From NCBI RefSeq assembly GCF_002884495.1, contig NZ_KZ614145.1, forward strand, positions 1,378,423 through 1,442,422: DNA of 64,000 nt, written 5' to 3'. Both the position numbers and the translations under genes were made by a program. Below are positions 53,358-62,535 of this stretch, piece after piece. Source of the stretch: Rummeliibacillus pycnus (lineage in GTDB: Bacteria; Bacillota; Bacilli; Bacillales_A; Planococcaceae). Under the pieces are notes generated by a model. It was not told where the DNA came from. It saw only the letters and a list, made by a program, of their open reading frames with translations, and did no database searches. Every line of letters begins with the position of its first letter. Position 1 is the first letter of the stretch.

Positions 53358-53816
53358 TTATGAAATTGATTCAATTAATTTATCTATTATATTTTCTACG
53401 TTTTTAATGATTATTCCCCATTGTTGTTCTAACTTTTCACTTAATCCAATATTAAATTTTATTTCGTAAGGTTCTACACCAATTATATATCCTTTTATCC
53501 TATCTTTTGATAAATGTAAAATTTGGAACAAATGCAGGTTGTGTGGTGATATATCTAGTGTATGAAAACCATTTAGACTTTCTAATGGATAAACTGTAAC
53601 ATCGCCTGGATCACAACCTGAAAAAATAGCATCTAATAGTATAACAAATGTTGCTTTTTCAATTAGTCCAATACAATATTCAACATCTGACTCACCAATT
53701 ATATATTGTATGGTAGAGTTTTTATTTTGTAATGCAATTTCTTCCGCAAGGTAAATTCCTACACCATCATCCATCATTAAACGGTTTCCTATCCCAAGAA
53801 CAATGATATTTTCCAT
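53358..53816 (-). CDS. hupD: [NiFe] hydrogenase maturation endopeptidase
   Basis: 152 residues, HyaD/HybD/HupD type. GIGNRLMMDDGVG opens the domain. Nickel-sensing ligands are Asp16/17, Asp62 (LLDAIFSG) and a His at 92-95 (SPHNLHLF). It cuts the C-terminal extension of the large subunit after the nickel site has been filled. The gene starts on the base after the large-subunit stop and is the last of the operon. Confidence 0.92.
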   Translation of the reverse strand: MENIIVLGIGNRLMMDDGVGIYLAEEIALQNKNSTIQYIIGESDVEYCIGLIEKATFVILLDAIFSGCDPGDVTVYPLESLNGFHTLDISPHNLHLFQILHLSKDRIKGYIIGVEPYEIKFNIGLSEKLEQQWGIIIKNVENIIDKLIESIS

Positions 53817-55223
53817 TTAAAGTACCTTTATAGTTTTGACTTGTTTACCTGGCCTATATACATGAGTTGCACAGGACATACACGGATCAAAGGACCGTAA
53901 AATCCTCCCTATTTCAACTGGTTGATCTGGATTTTGAATTGGTGTACCTACTAAGGCTTCTTCAGCTACACCTCTATTGCCGTTCTCATCGCGCGTTGAG
54001 AAATCCCATGTAGATGGCGTTATAATTTGATAGAAAGAAATCTTTTTGTCTTTTATTTTAAGCCAATGTCCTAACGCCCCTCTTGTAGTATCTACCAATC
54101 CCTTTCCTGATGCAGATTCAGGAATTTCGTATTTTTGCTGTACATCTACATCTGGAATAATTTGTTTCAGCAGTGTACTTATAATTTCAGTTATTTTCTT
54201 GGTTTCAAGCGCTCTAGCAATTGTTCGATCCATTGCTGAGACTCTATTTGGATAGGCTCCACATAAAATTAATCTTGCTAACGGTCCCACTTCAAACGGT
54301 AAATGATTATATCTTGGTGCTTTAACCCAAGAATATGCCTCTTTCTTATCCATATCAGGCACTGGAACTATCGAATCTGGCTTATACGTGTTTTCTGGTG
54401 CCTTAAACCAAGAGTAATCAATTTTTTCTTGGATGTTAGTTTCATCAAATACTTCAATACGATCATTCATTTTTACAAATGGATCAACATAAAGAGTTCC
54501 TAAATCTTCATAATGATTAAAAGAACCATATGATAGTAGATTGCCGTACCCTCCTCCAAGTTGAAAATACTCTGGGTAATATTTTGCAATATCGTATACA
54601 TCAGGTATCATTTCTTCATTTATAAAAGCGGTTATTTTTTGTAGATTTGCGTCAAGAAGAACTACTTTCTCCGCAGTTGCTTTCGTTGTAACTCCTCCTA
54701 TAAAGACTCCATGGTTATGGGGAGCTTTACCTCCTAATACCGCTAACATTTGGTGAGCTAAACGACTTATTGAAAGTGAATCAAAGTAATTTTTTGAAAT
54801 CCGATTGTTTATTTCTTTTGGTAATCTAAAATCATCATGATCTGCTTGTAAAATTGTAGTTTGTTCAATTTTCACAAAATCAGGAACAGTATATTGATAA
54901 AAGTGGCGAATATGATTTTGTAAAAATTCACAAGCATGAATGATATCTCGTAAATATATTCCTTGCTCATTTGGTTTAATCTTTAGAGCATTCTCTAAAG
55001 CTAAGGATGAAGCCATTGAGTGTGCGGCTGAGCATATACCACAAATTCTTTGTGTAAAATAAACCGCGTCAAATGGGCTTCTATCAATCAACATTTGTTC
55101 AAAACCACGAAATAAATTTCCTTTTGTTTTCGCATCAACTATTTTGTTTTGTTCTATGAGCACATCAATTTCCATAAAGCCACTAATTCGTGTTAAAGGA
55201 TTAATAACAATTCTTTTACTCAT
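53817..55223 (-). CDS. hupL: [NiFe] uptake hydrogenase large subunit
   Basis: 468 residues. L1 motif RICGICSAAH with Cys61/Cys64, and L2 motif DPCMSCATH with Cys448/Cys451; these four Cys hold the Ni-Fe(CN)2CO centre. After His454 there are 14 further residues (VYRPGKQVKTIKVL) that the endopeptidase must remove. NPLTRISGFMEID and HNHGVFIGGVT are also typical. It splits H2 heterolytically. The start overlaps the small-subunit end by eight bases. Comparison from memory places it in the group 1/2 uptake class, and the small subunit favours 2a. Confidence 0.95.
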   Translation of the reverse strand: MSKRIVINPLTRISGFMEIDVLIEQNKIVDAKTKGNLFRGFEQMLIDRSPFDAVYFTQRICGICSAAHSMASSLALENALKIKPNEQGIYLRDIIHACEFLQNHIRHFYQYTVPDFVKIEQTTILQADHDDFRLPKEINNRISKNYFDSLSISRLAHQMLAVLGGKAPHNHGVFIGGVTTKATAEKVVLLDANLQKITAFINEEMIPDVYDIAKYYPEYFQLGGGYGNLLSYGSFNHYEDLGTLYVDPFVKMNDRIEVFDETNIQEKIDYSWFKAPENTYKPDSIVPVPDMDKKEAYSWVKAPRYNHLPFEVGPLARLILCGAYPNRVSAMDRTIARALETKKITEIISTLLKQIIPDVDVQQKYEIPESASGKGLVDTTRGALGHWLKIKDKKISFYQIITPSTWDFSTRDENGNRGVAEEALVGTPIQNPDQPVEIGRILRSFDPCMSCATHVYRPGKQVKTIKVL

Positions 55224-56121
55224 CTTTCACCACTCTCGTTGTATCAAAGCTTATGAAAGGCGCCATAGCATCCGGAAAACCAAATTGGGCACAGCCAATA
55301 CATGGTGTGTTATCCCCAATAGGCCAATTTACATGTCCATTCCACTGCCTTGTTGGACAATCCGTTCTGGTAACTGGTCCTCTGCAGCCGAGTTTGAACA
55401 AACAGGTTTTGTCACTTAGTTTTTCAGCAAAAATCCCACGGTCAAAAAATGGTCTTCTTGGGCATCGGTCATGTATTAACGTGCTATAAAACATTAAAGG
55501 GCGTCCTAAATTATCTGTTTCCGGTTCCCCGTACAATAAAAGATGTGCGACCGTTCCTAAAAACCAATCCGGGTGAACTGGACAACCCGGTAATTTGATC
55601 ATCTTCTTATTTGGAAGAACATTTTGTAAGCTTACTGATTGAGATGGATTCGGTTTAGCAGCCGATACCCCTCCGTGAGTTGCACAAGCCCCTACTGCTA
55701 GAATAGTGGATGCCTTTTCTCCTAACATGGTTGCCGCTTGTAAACCCGTTAGCGGTTTCCCTTGCCACCTACCTATTACGTTATATAACCCATTATTTTT
55801 TAATGCTACGGCTCCTTCAACAGCTAATATATACTCCTCATCCATTGCTTTCATGAGTTTATCTATAGCCTTTTCACCTTCTGACACCATTAAACTGTTA
55901 CTATATTGAATATTAACCATGGATTGAAATGCATATTCAAAGTCGGGGTTTTGCCCATTTAGAAGAGAAATGATATTTCCTGAACATCCATTTAGCTCTA
56001 AATAAATAAGATTTTTTTTCTTAATTAGTCCATCCTTAATGCCATTCATTGCGCTTTTCTTTAATCTTTCTGCAATCGCTTCATTGGTTACCTGTTCTGG
56101 AGGTAAAACGAAATTTCCCAT
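55216..56121 (-). CDS. hupS: [NiFe] uptake hydrogenase small subunit, no Tat signal
   Basis: 301 residues from ATG 56119-56121, which overlaps the stop of the b5-like gene by one base. No twin-arginine signal peptide: it should stay in the cytoplasm. Proximal-cluster ligands are Cys46, Cys146 (GACATHGG) and Cys180 (PGCPVHP). The position of the usual fourth Cys is Asn49 (GCSGN), as I recall for cyanobacterial HupS and other group 2a enzymes. Distal cluster: His217, Cys220, Cys240, Cys246. Medial: Cys255, Cys274, Cys277. So three Fe-S clusters carry electrons from the Ni-Fe site to a partner, most likely the b5-like protein. Confidence 0.93.
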   Translation of the reverse strand: MGNFVLPPEQVTNEAIAERLKKSAMNGIKDGLIKKKNLIYLELNGCSGNIISLLNGQNPDFEYAFQSMVNIQYSNSLMVSEGEKAIDKLMKAMDEEYILAVEGAVALKNNGLYNVIGRWQGKPLTGLQAATMLGEKASTILAVGACATHGGVSAAKPNPSQSVSLQNVLPNKKMIKLPGCPVHPDWFLGTVAHLLLYGEPETDNLGRPLMFYSTLIHDRCPRRPFFDRGIFAEKLSDKTCLFKLGCRGPVTRTDCPTRQWNGHVNWPIGDNTPCIGCAQFGFPDAMAPFISFDTTRVVKDE

Positions 56122-56642
56122 TACACCAACCTTCCAACTACTGGTAATGTATTTAATATAGATTGCTGTCCTGCATGACAGGAAGCAAACTCTTGGGTAT
56201 AGTCTCTTCCAGAGATTAATCCAAAATGTGTAGCAGCTGCCCAAGCCCTGTTGTTCGTTACATCATACACATTATTTTTTACCGCCACATAGGCAGGTCT
56301 TCCATTTTTTCCATTATAGGAACTTAATTCTTCTGCCGTGAAATTTCGTAGATTAGGTGGTGGAGCTGTTTCATTACTTAAAGGGGTTTTTGGTGGTATT
56401 TGAGTAGAACTAACCGCATTGCTATTTATAGGGACTATTTGTTGAGCAGATGGATTCGTATGGATTAACTGATTTGCAAGTAGTTCACTAATGAATTGAA
56501 TTGATGATAGTGTATCCCATAACCTTTGCAGGATTTGAGGTGTCATTGAACCGCAATTATATGTGGAAAGTGTATAAATGTCCTGTCTTGCCTGATTAAT
56601 ATGAGAATTCAGTTGAAATCTAAGAATCTCGTTGTTTTGCAT
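56121..56642 (-). CDS. Cytochrome b5-like haem-binding protein of the hydrogenase operon
   Basis: 173 residues; ATG after GGGAGGGC. Residues 1-65 form predicted helices with a lone Cys30 (ARQDIYTLSTYNCGSMTP). Then a Pro/Thr-rich linker (66-98). Residues 100-172 are a cytochrome b5-type domain of the short bacterial kind: FTAEELSSYNGKNGRPAYVA, VYDVT, THFGLISGRDYT and ASCHAG ... PVVGRLV. His139 and His156 stand where haem ligands are usual in that group. No signal peptide or membrane helix. Its place between hypE and hupS, coupled to hupS by TAATG, suggests it takes electrons from the hydrogenase or anchors it to a quinone-reducing partner. Confidence 0.82.
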   Translation of the reverse strand: MQNNEILRFQLNSHINQARQDIYTLSTYNCGSMTPQILQRLWDTLSSIQFISELLANQLIHTNPSAQQIVPINSNAVSSTQIPPKTPLSNETAPPPNLRNFTAEELSSYNGKNGRPAYVAVKNNVYDVTNNRAWAAATHFGLISGRDYTQEFASCHAGQQSILNTLPVVGRLV

Positions 56643-56698
56643 TATGCCCTCCCAATTTTACAGATTCCACATATATTATGCTTGAAGGCTAGAATAAT

Positions 56699-57709
56699 TT
56701 AACATATTCTAGGCAAAAGTAATCCTGAAAGGCGATGGAGACGTCTTGTTGTGCCAATCGGAGTTTTTATCATTAATTTCCCCACTTGGTTTTGACAAGA
56801 AGTAACTTGACCAATTACAGCTGCTTCCTCTCCCAATTTATTAGCGTTTAAAATATCTAAAACCATTTTTTGCTTTAATGAATCAACAACAATCACTACT
56901 TTCCCTTCATTAGCTATATATAGAGGATCAAAACCCAAAATATCACATGCGCCTTCAACTTCTTTTCGTATTGGTATCAATAGTTCATCCAATTCCACAT
57001 TAAAGTGGAAATCTTCACATAGCTCTACAAGCGTTGTTGCTAAGCCACCTCGAGTTGGGTCTCGCATAATACGAATTCCTTCAACTTTCTCTAAAAGTTG
57101 ATGAATTAAATCATTTAAGGAAGCACAATCGCTCTCAACCTTCGTTAGTAACCCTAGTTCTTCACGTGCAGATATAATTGAAATTCCATGATCTCCTAAT
57201 GTCCCACTAATAATAATCGAATCACCTGGGCATATTTTCTCAGGAGTCATTTGATACTTTTCATTTACAACACCAATTCCTGTCGTATTTATAAATAAGC
57301 CATCTACGCTCCCCTTTTCTACAACTTTCGTATCACCAGCAATAATGGAAACCCCAGCATTTCTTGCTTCTCTTGCCATACTCTCAACAATGATATTCAA
57401 ATCTCTTAAAGGAAAACCTTCTTCAAGAATAAATCCAGTAGTTATTACTTTTGGAATCGCACCACTTACTGCTAGATCATTTATTGTACCTGTAATGGCT
57501 AGTTTTCCAATATTCCCCCCTGGAAAAAATAGTGGTTTGACGACGTAACTATCTGTACTGACAGCTAAAGTTTTGGAAGTACTTTTTAAGATAGCAGCAT
57601 CAAGTTGTGTCTGCTCTCTGTTCCCAAAAGATGCAAGAAATACATCTCGAATAAGTTGGTGTGTTAAGTCACCACCTTCTCCGTGTGCCAAGGTAATCCG
57701 TCGAACCAA
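56699..57709 (-). CDS. hypE: Hydrogenase maturation protein HypE
   Basis: 336 residues; TTG start at 57707-57709 behind GGGAGG. AIR-synthase-like ATP domain: STDSYVVKPLFFPGGNIGKLA, GTINDLAVSGA, ISGTLGDHG, MRDPTRGGLATTL. It ends in PRIC, whose last Cys336 carries the carbamoyl that is dehydrated to thiocyanate, the source of the CN ligands. It works with HypF and the HypCD complex. Confidence 0.96.
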   Translation of the reverse strand: MVRRITLAHGEGGDLTHQLIRDVFLASFGNREQTQLDAAILKSTSKTLAVSTDSYVVKPLFFPGGNIGKLAITGTINDLAVSGAIPKVITTGFILEEGFPLRDLNIIVESMAREARNAGVSIIAGDTKVVEKGSVDGLFINTTGIGVVNEKYQMTPEKICPGDSIIISGTLGDHGISIISAREELGLLTKVESDCASLNDLIHQLLEKVEGIRIMRDPTRGGLATTLVELCEDFHFNVELDELLIPIRKEVEGACDILGFDPLYIANEGKVVIVVDSLKQKMVLDILNANKLGEEAAVIGQVTSCQNQVGKLMIKTPIGTTRRLHRLSGLLLPRIC

Positions 57710-57712
57710 GAT

Positions 57713-58819
57713 TTATACCTCCCTCATGTACTGATAATATGCTGCGCATGTCCCTTCTGTAGATACCATACAAGGACCTATAGGACGTAATGGTGTACAA
57801 CTTTTGTTGAACAAGACACACTCTTCTGGTGTAATGAGTCCACGAATAATTTCTCCACAGCGACATTTCGTTTTCCTTGGTTCTCCTACATTCACTTTAA
57901 ATTTTCTTTTTGCATCAAATTGAGCATATTCACGTTTAAATCCTAAACCACTTTTTGAAATAACACTCATTCCTCGCCACGCCTCGTCATGAAAATCAAA
58001 ATATTTTTTTATCAAATTTTGAGCAACTGGATTTCCTTCATCTTTTACCACATACTTATAGTCATTAATAATTGATACTTTTTTATCTATTAAAAGTTGT
58101 AAGATTTTATAAATACCGCTCAATAACTCAATGGTTTCAAACCCCGTAATGACACCCGGCATCTGAAACCCTTCGACTAAAAATTCATAATTCTTTTTCC
58201 CCATCACAACCGACACATGCCCTGGTAATAGAAATCCATCTATATTTACGTCTTCAGAGCTAAGTAATACTCTTAACACAGGCTCTACTAACTTAGTAGT
58301 CATCCATATTGAGTAATTTTTCAACTCTTTTTTTTGCGCTTCGTGAACAGTTAACGCTAGAATAGGTATTGTCGTTTCAAACCCAATTCCTAAAAAAATA
58401 ACCTCTTGATCAGGATTTTCTTCTGCAATTTTAATACTATCTAAAGGTGAATAGACAACTCTTATATCCTTTCCTTCGGTCTTTGCCTCCATTAAACTGA
58501 AATTAGAGCCAGGGACACGCATCATATCGCCAAAAGTGCAAATTATTCTTTTAGGGCCCTCAGTTAATTTAATCATGGCATCAATAGACTTTTGATCTGT
58601 TACACAAACTGGACAACCTGGACCTGCTATTAAACGGACGTGTTCTTTTAATCTCTTTTTTATTCCAGATTTCGCAAATGCCATTGTATGTGATCCACAC
58701 ACTTCCATTAACACGGGTACCCTTCCATTTTGTTCTTTAAATGTATTAGCTAATCTCAAAACGGCTTCTATTGATTTACGAATTAGTTGAGGATCTGAAA
58801 GGTCATTCAGCTGTTCCAT
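57713..58819 (-). CDS. hypD: Hydrogenase maturation protein HypD
   Basis: 368 residues. EVCGSHTMAFAKSG (Cys41), GPGCPVCVT, GFETTIPI and the C-terminal Cys set (KCRCGEI, CVLFNKSC, GPCMVSTEGTCAAY) for the [4Fe-4S] cluster. HypD with HypC assembles the Fe(CN)2CO unit. The start overlaps hypC by 17 bases. Confidence 0.97.
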   Translation of the reverse strand: MEQLNDLSDPQLIRKSIEAVLRLANTFKEQNGRVPVLMEVCGSHTMAFAKSGIKKRLKEHVRLIAGPGCPVCVTDQKSIDAMIKLTEGPKRIICTFGDMMRVPGSNFSLMEAKTEGKDIRVVYSPLDSIKIAEENPDQEVIFLGIGFETTIPILALTVHEAQKKELKNYSIWMTTKLVEPVLRVLLSSEDVNIDGFLLPGHVSVVMGKKNYEFLVEGFQMPGVITGFETIELLSGIYKILQLLIDKKVSIINDYKYVVKDEGNPVAQNLIKKYFDFHDEAWRGMSVISKSGLGFKREYAQFDAKRKFKVNVGEPRKTKCRCGEIIRGLITPEECVLFNKSCTPLRPIGPCMVSTEGTCAAYYQYMREV

Positions 58820-59027
58820 TAATTAAAATCCTCCATTCTTCAATACTTTCTTTAGCAAATTTCTCGTCAACTATTGTCATTGCTTGCCCAGCATGTAATA
58901 AAATATAGTCGTTGATCTTAACACCTGGAACAAAAATGATTCCGGCATACATTCTAGCCCCCATCACATCAACTAACGCTTTCTCTTCCTCAATCGAAAT
59001 AACTTTAGCAGGAACAGCTAAGCACAT
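58803..59027 (-). CDS. hypC: Hydrogenase maturation chaperone HypC
   Basis: 74 residues. MCLAVPAKV with the essential Cys2, then VDVMGARMYAGI and DYILLHAGQAMTIVDE, the OB-fold of HypC/HupF. It brings the Fe(CN)2CO group to the large subunit. Ribosome site AGGCG, 23 bases after the hypF stop. Confidence 0.97.
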   Translation of the reverse strand: MCLAVPAKVISIEEEKALVDVMGARMYAGIIFVPGVKINDYILLHAGQAMTIVDEKFAKESIEEWRILINGTAE

Positions 59028-59050
59028 TTGAACTCAACGCCTTTCTATAG

Positions 59051-61345
59051 TTATTTTGAAATTGCTTTTGCAGCTATGATCATTTGACCAAATGCTAATC
59101 CCCCATCATGACATGGAATATTTTTATGAGTATAAACGTTGAATTCTTTATGTTCGAGCTGACGTTGTATTTCTTTACGTAAATAATTATTTTGAAATGT
59201 TCCTCCAGACAAAACAAGCGTTCTACTCAAATGTGGATTATTATTAATAATCTTTAAAGTCATATCAACACAGCTTGATACGATTGTTCGGTGGAATTTT
59301 TGAATAATAGGATTCAGCGGTTTTTGTAGTAGTTTTTCTTGGATAATCTGATAAATCATAGGGGAAAAATCTAGTTCAAGTTGATTATGTATAGTTGGTA
59401 TGATTTGATATGGATAAGTTGTAGAAGAGTTTTCTACTTGTTCATGATTCATTTTATCCGCTAATTTTATAGCTGGCTCACCTTCATATGTGGAAGTCAT
59501 GCAAATACCAAGAATTGCGCTTATAGAATCAAATAAACGTCCACAAGTACCTGCCATCGGGGTATTAATTTGTTTAGCAATCATCTGCTCAATAATGTTT
59601 ATTTCAAATAATTTCTCAGGAAAAAGCTTAGCAAGCCATTTTCTCCCCTCATTTGGCCAGTAAGAAAGAATCATTCCCACCGCATTTCTCCAAGGTTCTT
59701 TCACTGCTTTTTCTCCACCTGGAAGCGGCGTATACTTTAAATGCCCTAATCGCTGATAAAAATTGGCGTCCCCATATAAAAATTCAAATCCCCAAATATG
59801 TCCATCATCTCCGTATCCTGTTCCGTCTAATATGATTCCTAAACAAGGTTCATCAAGATGATTGTCTTCTATACAAGAGACATGATGTGCATGGTGATGT
59901 TGAATTTGAATTATATTACAGTTGTAATTCTTTGCAAAAATAGTCGTTGAGTATGATGGATGTTTATCAACAGCCACATTCTTTATGTCTACTTCATACC
60001 ACTTGGAATATTGCTTTAGTTGCTCTTCAAAATATTGATTCATTTCTTCATTTTTTAAGTCACCAATATACGGACTCAGAATAATTTGATTTTGTTTTCC
60101 AATAGCAAATGTGTTTTTTTGATTTCCACCTAAAGCAACAATATTCGAAACCGTAGAATTTGTTGTAAATACTTCTGGAGCAAATCCCCTTGCACGTCTA
60201 TAAAATAACAGTTTTCTCTCGTCCAATTGAACAACAGAATCATCAATTGGGTGAACAATTTCTCGATTGTGGGTTAATTTATAATCACAGATTTCCTGTA
60301 AATTTGTTAAATCAGTATCTTTGTATTGAATGGGGAAGCCAGAAGGGTTTGCACTAGTCATTATGAGACACTCCACATCATTTCCTTCAAATAATAAATG
60401 ATGTAGTGGCGTATACGGTAACATGATGCCAAGCGTCGTTAAATCTGGAGCTATTATTTCTGGTAAAGCGCAATCTGTTTTTTTATGTAATACTGCTATC
60501 GGCATTGCAGAACTGGTAATTATTTTTTCTTCATCAACTGTAATATGACATAAACTTTTTGCAATTTCCAATGATTTTACCATGATTGCAAATGGCTGTT
60601 GTGGTCTTTGTTTTCGGAGCCTCAATCGATTCACTGCCTTTTCCTGATATGCATCGCAAGCCAAATGATAGCCTCCAAGACCTTTTATCGCAATAATTTC
60701 ACCATGTTGGATGAGCTCAATCGTTTTTAAGACAGCAGTATGATTTTCAGCAAGTAATTCTCCCTTTTTATTCAAAAGCGTAAGGGTAGGTCCACATTCA
60801 GCACAACAAATTGGTTGTGCGTGGTGTCGACGATTAAGTGGATTATTATACTCTACTTGACAAGCAGTACACATTGAAAATGCACTCATTGTTGTGTTTG
60901 GACGATCATAGGGTAATCGGTTAATAATCGTATAGCGTGGCCCACATTGCGTACAATTTATAAACGGATATTGAAAGCGTCTATTTAGAGGATCTCTCAT
61001 CTCTTCTAAACATTCTTTACAAATAGCTGCATCTAATGTTATCGAAGTAACACTAGCTTCAGTATTAATTTCGCTTTGGATAATCGAAAAATCTTTATAA
61101 TAGACTGGCTGCGTTTCGTAAATATGAATTTCATTAATTTTTGCCAATTTTGGTGGAGACAATTCAAGTTCCTTTAACATTTTAGTAATCTGTTGTTTTT
61201 CTCCTTCCAGTATAATATTTACACGATCAATATTATTTTGAACTGTTCCATTAAGTTGATGCTTTTTTGAAAGCGCGTAAACAAATGGACGAAATCCTAC
61301 TCCCTGAACCTTCCCTTTAACAATCACATTTATAGCGCTAAACAT
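59051..61345 (-). CDS. hypF: Carbamoyltransferase HypF
   Basis: 764 residues, full length. Acylphosphatase domain (GKVQGVGFRPFVY, 11-23), two zinc fingers (CKECLEEM, INCTQCGPRYT, MCTACQVEY, ICCAECGPTL), YrdC-like domain (IAIKGLGGYHLACDA, RKQRPQQPFAIM, YTPLHHLL) and a Kae1-like domain with HHAHHVSCIEDN and GTGYGDDGHIWG. It makes carbamoyl-AMP from carbamoyl phosphate and passes it to HypE. The start overlaps hypB by 16 bases. Confidence 0.97.
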   Translation of the reverse strand: MFSAINVIVKGKVQGVGFRPFVYALSKKHQLNGTVQNNIDRVNIILEGEKQQITKMLKELELSPPKLAKINEIHIYETQPVYYKDFSIIQSEINTEASVTSITLDAAICKECLEEMRDPLNRRFQYPFINCTQCGPRYTIINRLPYDRPNTTMSAFSMCTACQVEYNNPLNRRHHAQPICCAECGPTLTLLNKKGELLAENHTAVLKTIELIQHGEIIAIKGLGGYHLACDAYQEKAVNRLRLRKQRPQQPFAIMVKSLEIAKSLCHITVDEEKIITSSAMPIAVLHKKTDCALPEIIAPDLTTLGIMLPYTPLHHLLFEGNDVECLIMTSANPSGFPIQYKDTDLTNLQEICDYKLTHNREIVHPIDDSVVQLDERKLLFYRRARGFAPEVFTTNSTVSNIVALGGNQKNTFAIGKQNQIILSPYIGDLKNEEMNQYFEEQLKQYSKWYEVDIKNVAVDKHPSYSTTIFAKNYNCNIIQIQHHHAHHVSCIEDNHLDEPCLGIILDGTGYGDDGHIWGFEFLYGDANFYQRLGHLKYTPLPGGEKAVKEPWRNAVGMILSYWPNEGRKWLAKLFPEKLFEINIIEQMIAKQINTPMAGTCGRLFDSISAILGICMTSTYEGEPAIKLADKMNHEQVENSSTTYPYQIIPTIHNQLELDFSPMIYQIIQEKLLQKPLNPIIQKFHRTIVSSCVDMTLKIINNNPHLSRTLVLSGGTFQNNYLRKEIQRQLEHKEFNVYTHKNIPCHDGGLAFGQMIIAAKAISK

Positions 61346-61989
61346 TTATAATACGCATCCTTTATCCAACTTAACCAACTATCCATTCCAATTCCTGTTT
61401 GTGCAGATAGTACTTTTAGTTGTGCTTTGGGATTAATTTTCTCTAAGTCCCTTTTTGCTTCTTCTAAATTGAAAGAAAGATATGGTAGAAGGTCAATTTT
61501 ATTAATGATTGTTATATCTGTTTTTCTAAACATTACAGGGTATTTTGGAATTTTATCATTCCCCTCAGGAACGCTTAACACAACTACTTTATAATCTTGT
61601 CCTAAGTCATAACCGGATGGACAAACTAAATTACCGATATTCTCAATAAAAAGGATGTCGATACTTTTAAGATCAAACTTTGGTATGGTTTTAGCAATCA
61701 TTCTTGCATCAAGATGACAACCACCAACTGTATTAATTTGAATTGTTTTGATTCCAAGTGACCGTAATCTTTCAGAATCAAGCTCTGTTGCTAAATCCCC
61801 TTCTATGACGGCAATCCTAAATTCATCTTTTAAACTTTTTATAGTCTCTTCCAACAAGGTTGTTTTACCCGCGCCTGGAGAACTCATCAAATTGATAACT
61901 AGGATTTTATGTTGTTTAAAAATTCCCCTATTTCTATTTGCGACTAAATTTTGATCTGATAAAACATCTTCCTTTAAGTTAATTTTCAA
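61330..61989 (-). CDS. hypB: Nickel-inserting GTPase HypB
   Basis: 219 residues from TTG 61987-61989, because AAGGAAG is then seven bases away and the N-terminus KINLKEDVLSDQN equals the family start; an ATG six codons upstream is possible. P-loop SSPGAGKTT (36-44), metal-binding Cys91-His92 (GGCHLD) and Cys123 (GNLVCPS), then NKIDLL. No N-terminal CxxCGC or His-rich stretch, so it is a simple GTPase without a nickel store. Overlaps hypA by 11 bases. Confidence 0.95.
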   Translation of the reverse strand: MKINLKEDVLSDQNLVANRNRGIFKQHKILVINLMSSPGAGKTTLLEETIKSLKDEFRIAVIEGDLATELDSERLRSLGIKTIQINTVGGCHLDARMIAKTIPKFDLKSIDILFIENIGNLVCPSGYDLGQDYKVVVLSVPEGNDKIPKYPVMFRKTDITIINKIDLLPYLSFNLEEAKRDLEKINPKAQLKVLSAQTGIGMDSWLSWIKDAYYKCLAL

Positions 61990-62344
61990 AGTTGTCACTT
62001 CCTTCATAAGATTCTGTTCTAAATGTTTCTCCAGAAATGAGAACACAACTTGGTAGATCACATTTCGGACAAAGTGCAATTCGATAATCAGGTACAAATT
62101 CATATAAACACTTTAGACATCTTGATTTTGCTTCTTCTCGTATAATATGTAGTTGTGATTTTTCATCAAGAAGACCCATCTTTTCTTTACGAAGATAGAA
62201 AAAAGCTAACTCTAAAGCATCTGGTAACACATTGGAAAGGTCCCCTACAATTACATCGATTTTCTTTACTTTCGTAAAACCTCTAACCGCAGCATCCTCT
62301 GAGACAAGATGAATAATTTCAAACATTAATGACATCTCATGCAT
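61979..62344 (-). CDS. hypA: Nickel chaperone HypA
   Basis: 121 residues from ATG 62342-62344, after GAAAGGTG. It begins MHEMSLM, where the N-terminus and His2 bind Ni. The zinc site is Cys76/Cys79 (SRCLKC) and Cys92/Cys95 (LCPKC). It hands nickel to the large subunit with HypB. First gene of the ten-gene operon. The leader 62345-62535 is AT-rich with several possible -10 boxes (TATACAT); I see no clear regulator site. Confidence 0.96.
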   Translation of the reverse strand: MHEMSLMFEIIHLVSEDAAVRGFTKVKKIDVIVGDLSNVLPDALELAFFYLRKEKMGLLDEKSQLHIIREEAKSRCLKCLYEFVPDYRIALCPKCDLPSCVLISGETFRTESYEGSDNFEN

Positions 62345-62535
62345 TAGAAAAGCACCTTTCTCATTTCTCTTCATAAATTTTATGTATATTTTTACAAAAA
62401 AGAACTTGCTATCGTTAAGTTTAAGTAAGGAATATTTTCTCTACAAAAAATATTTTTGGGCTTTATTTTCTATGATTAAAATAACATTTCAAAGCCATAT
62501 TAAGAATGAGCCAAATGGAAAGGAGCGTTCATCTG

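Noticed and set aside
53361-53373. Third copy of the TGAAATTGATTCA dyad
   Set aside because: It lies within the last codons of hupD (Glu-Ser-Ile-Ser), so coding use explains it.
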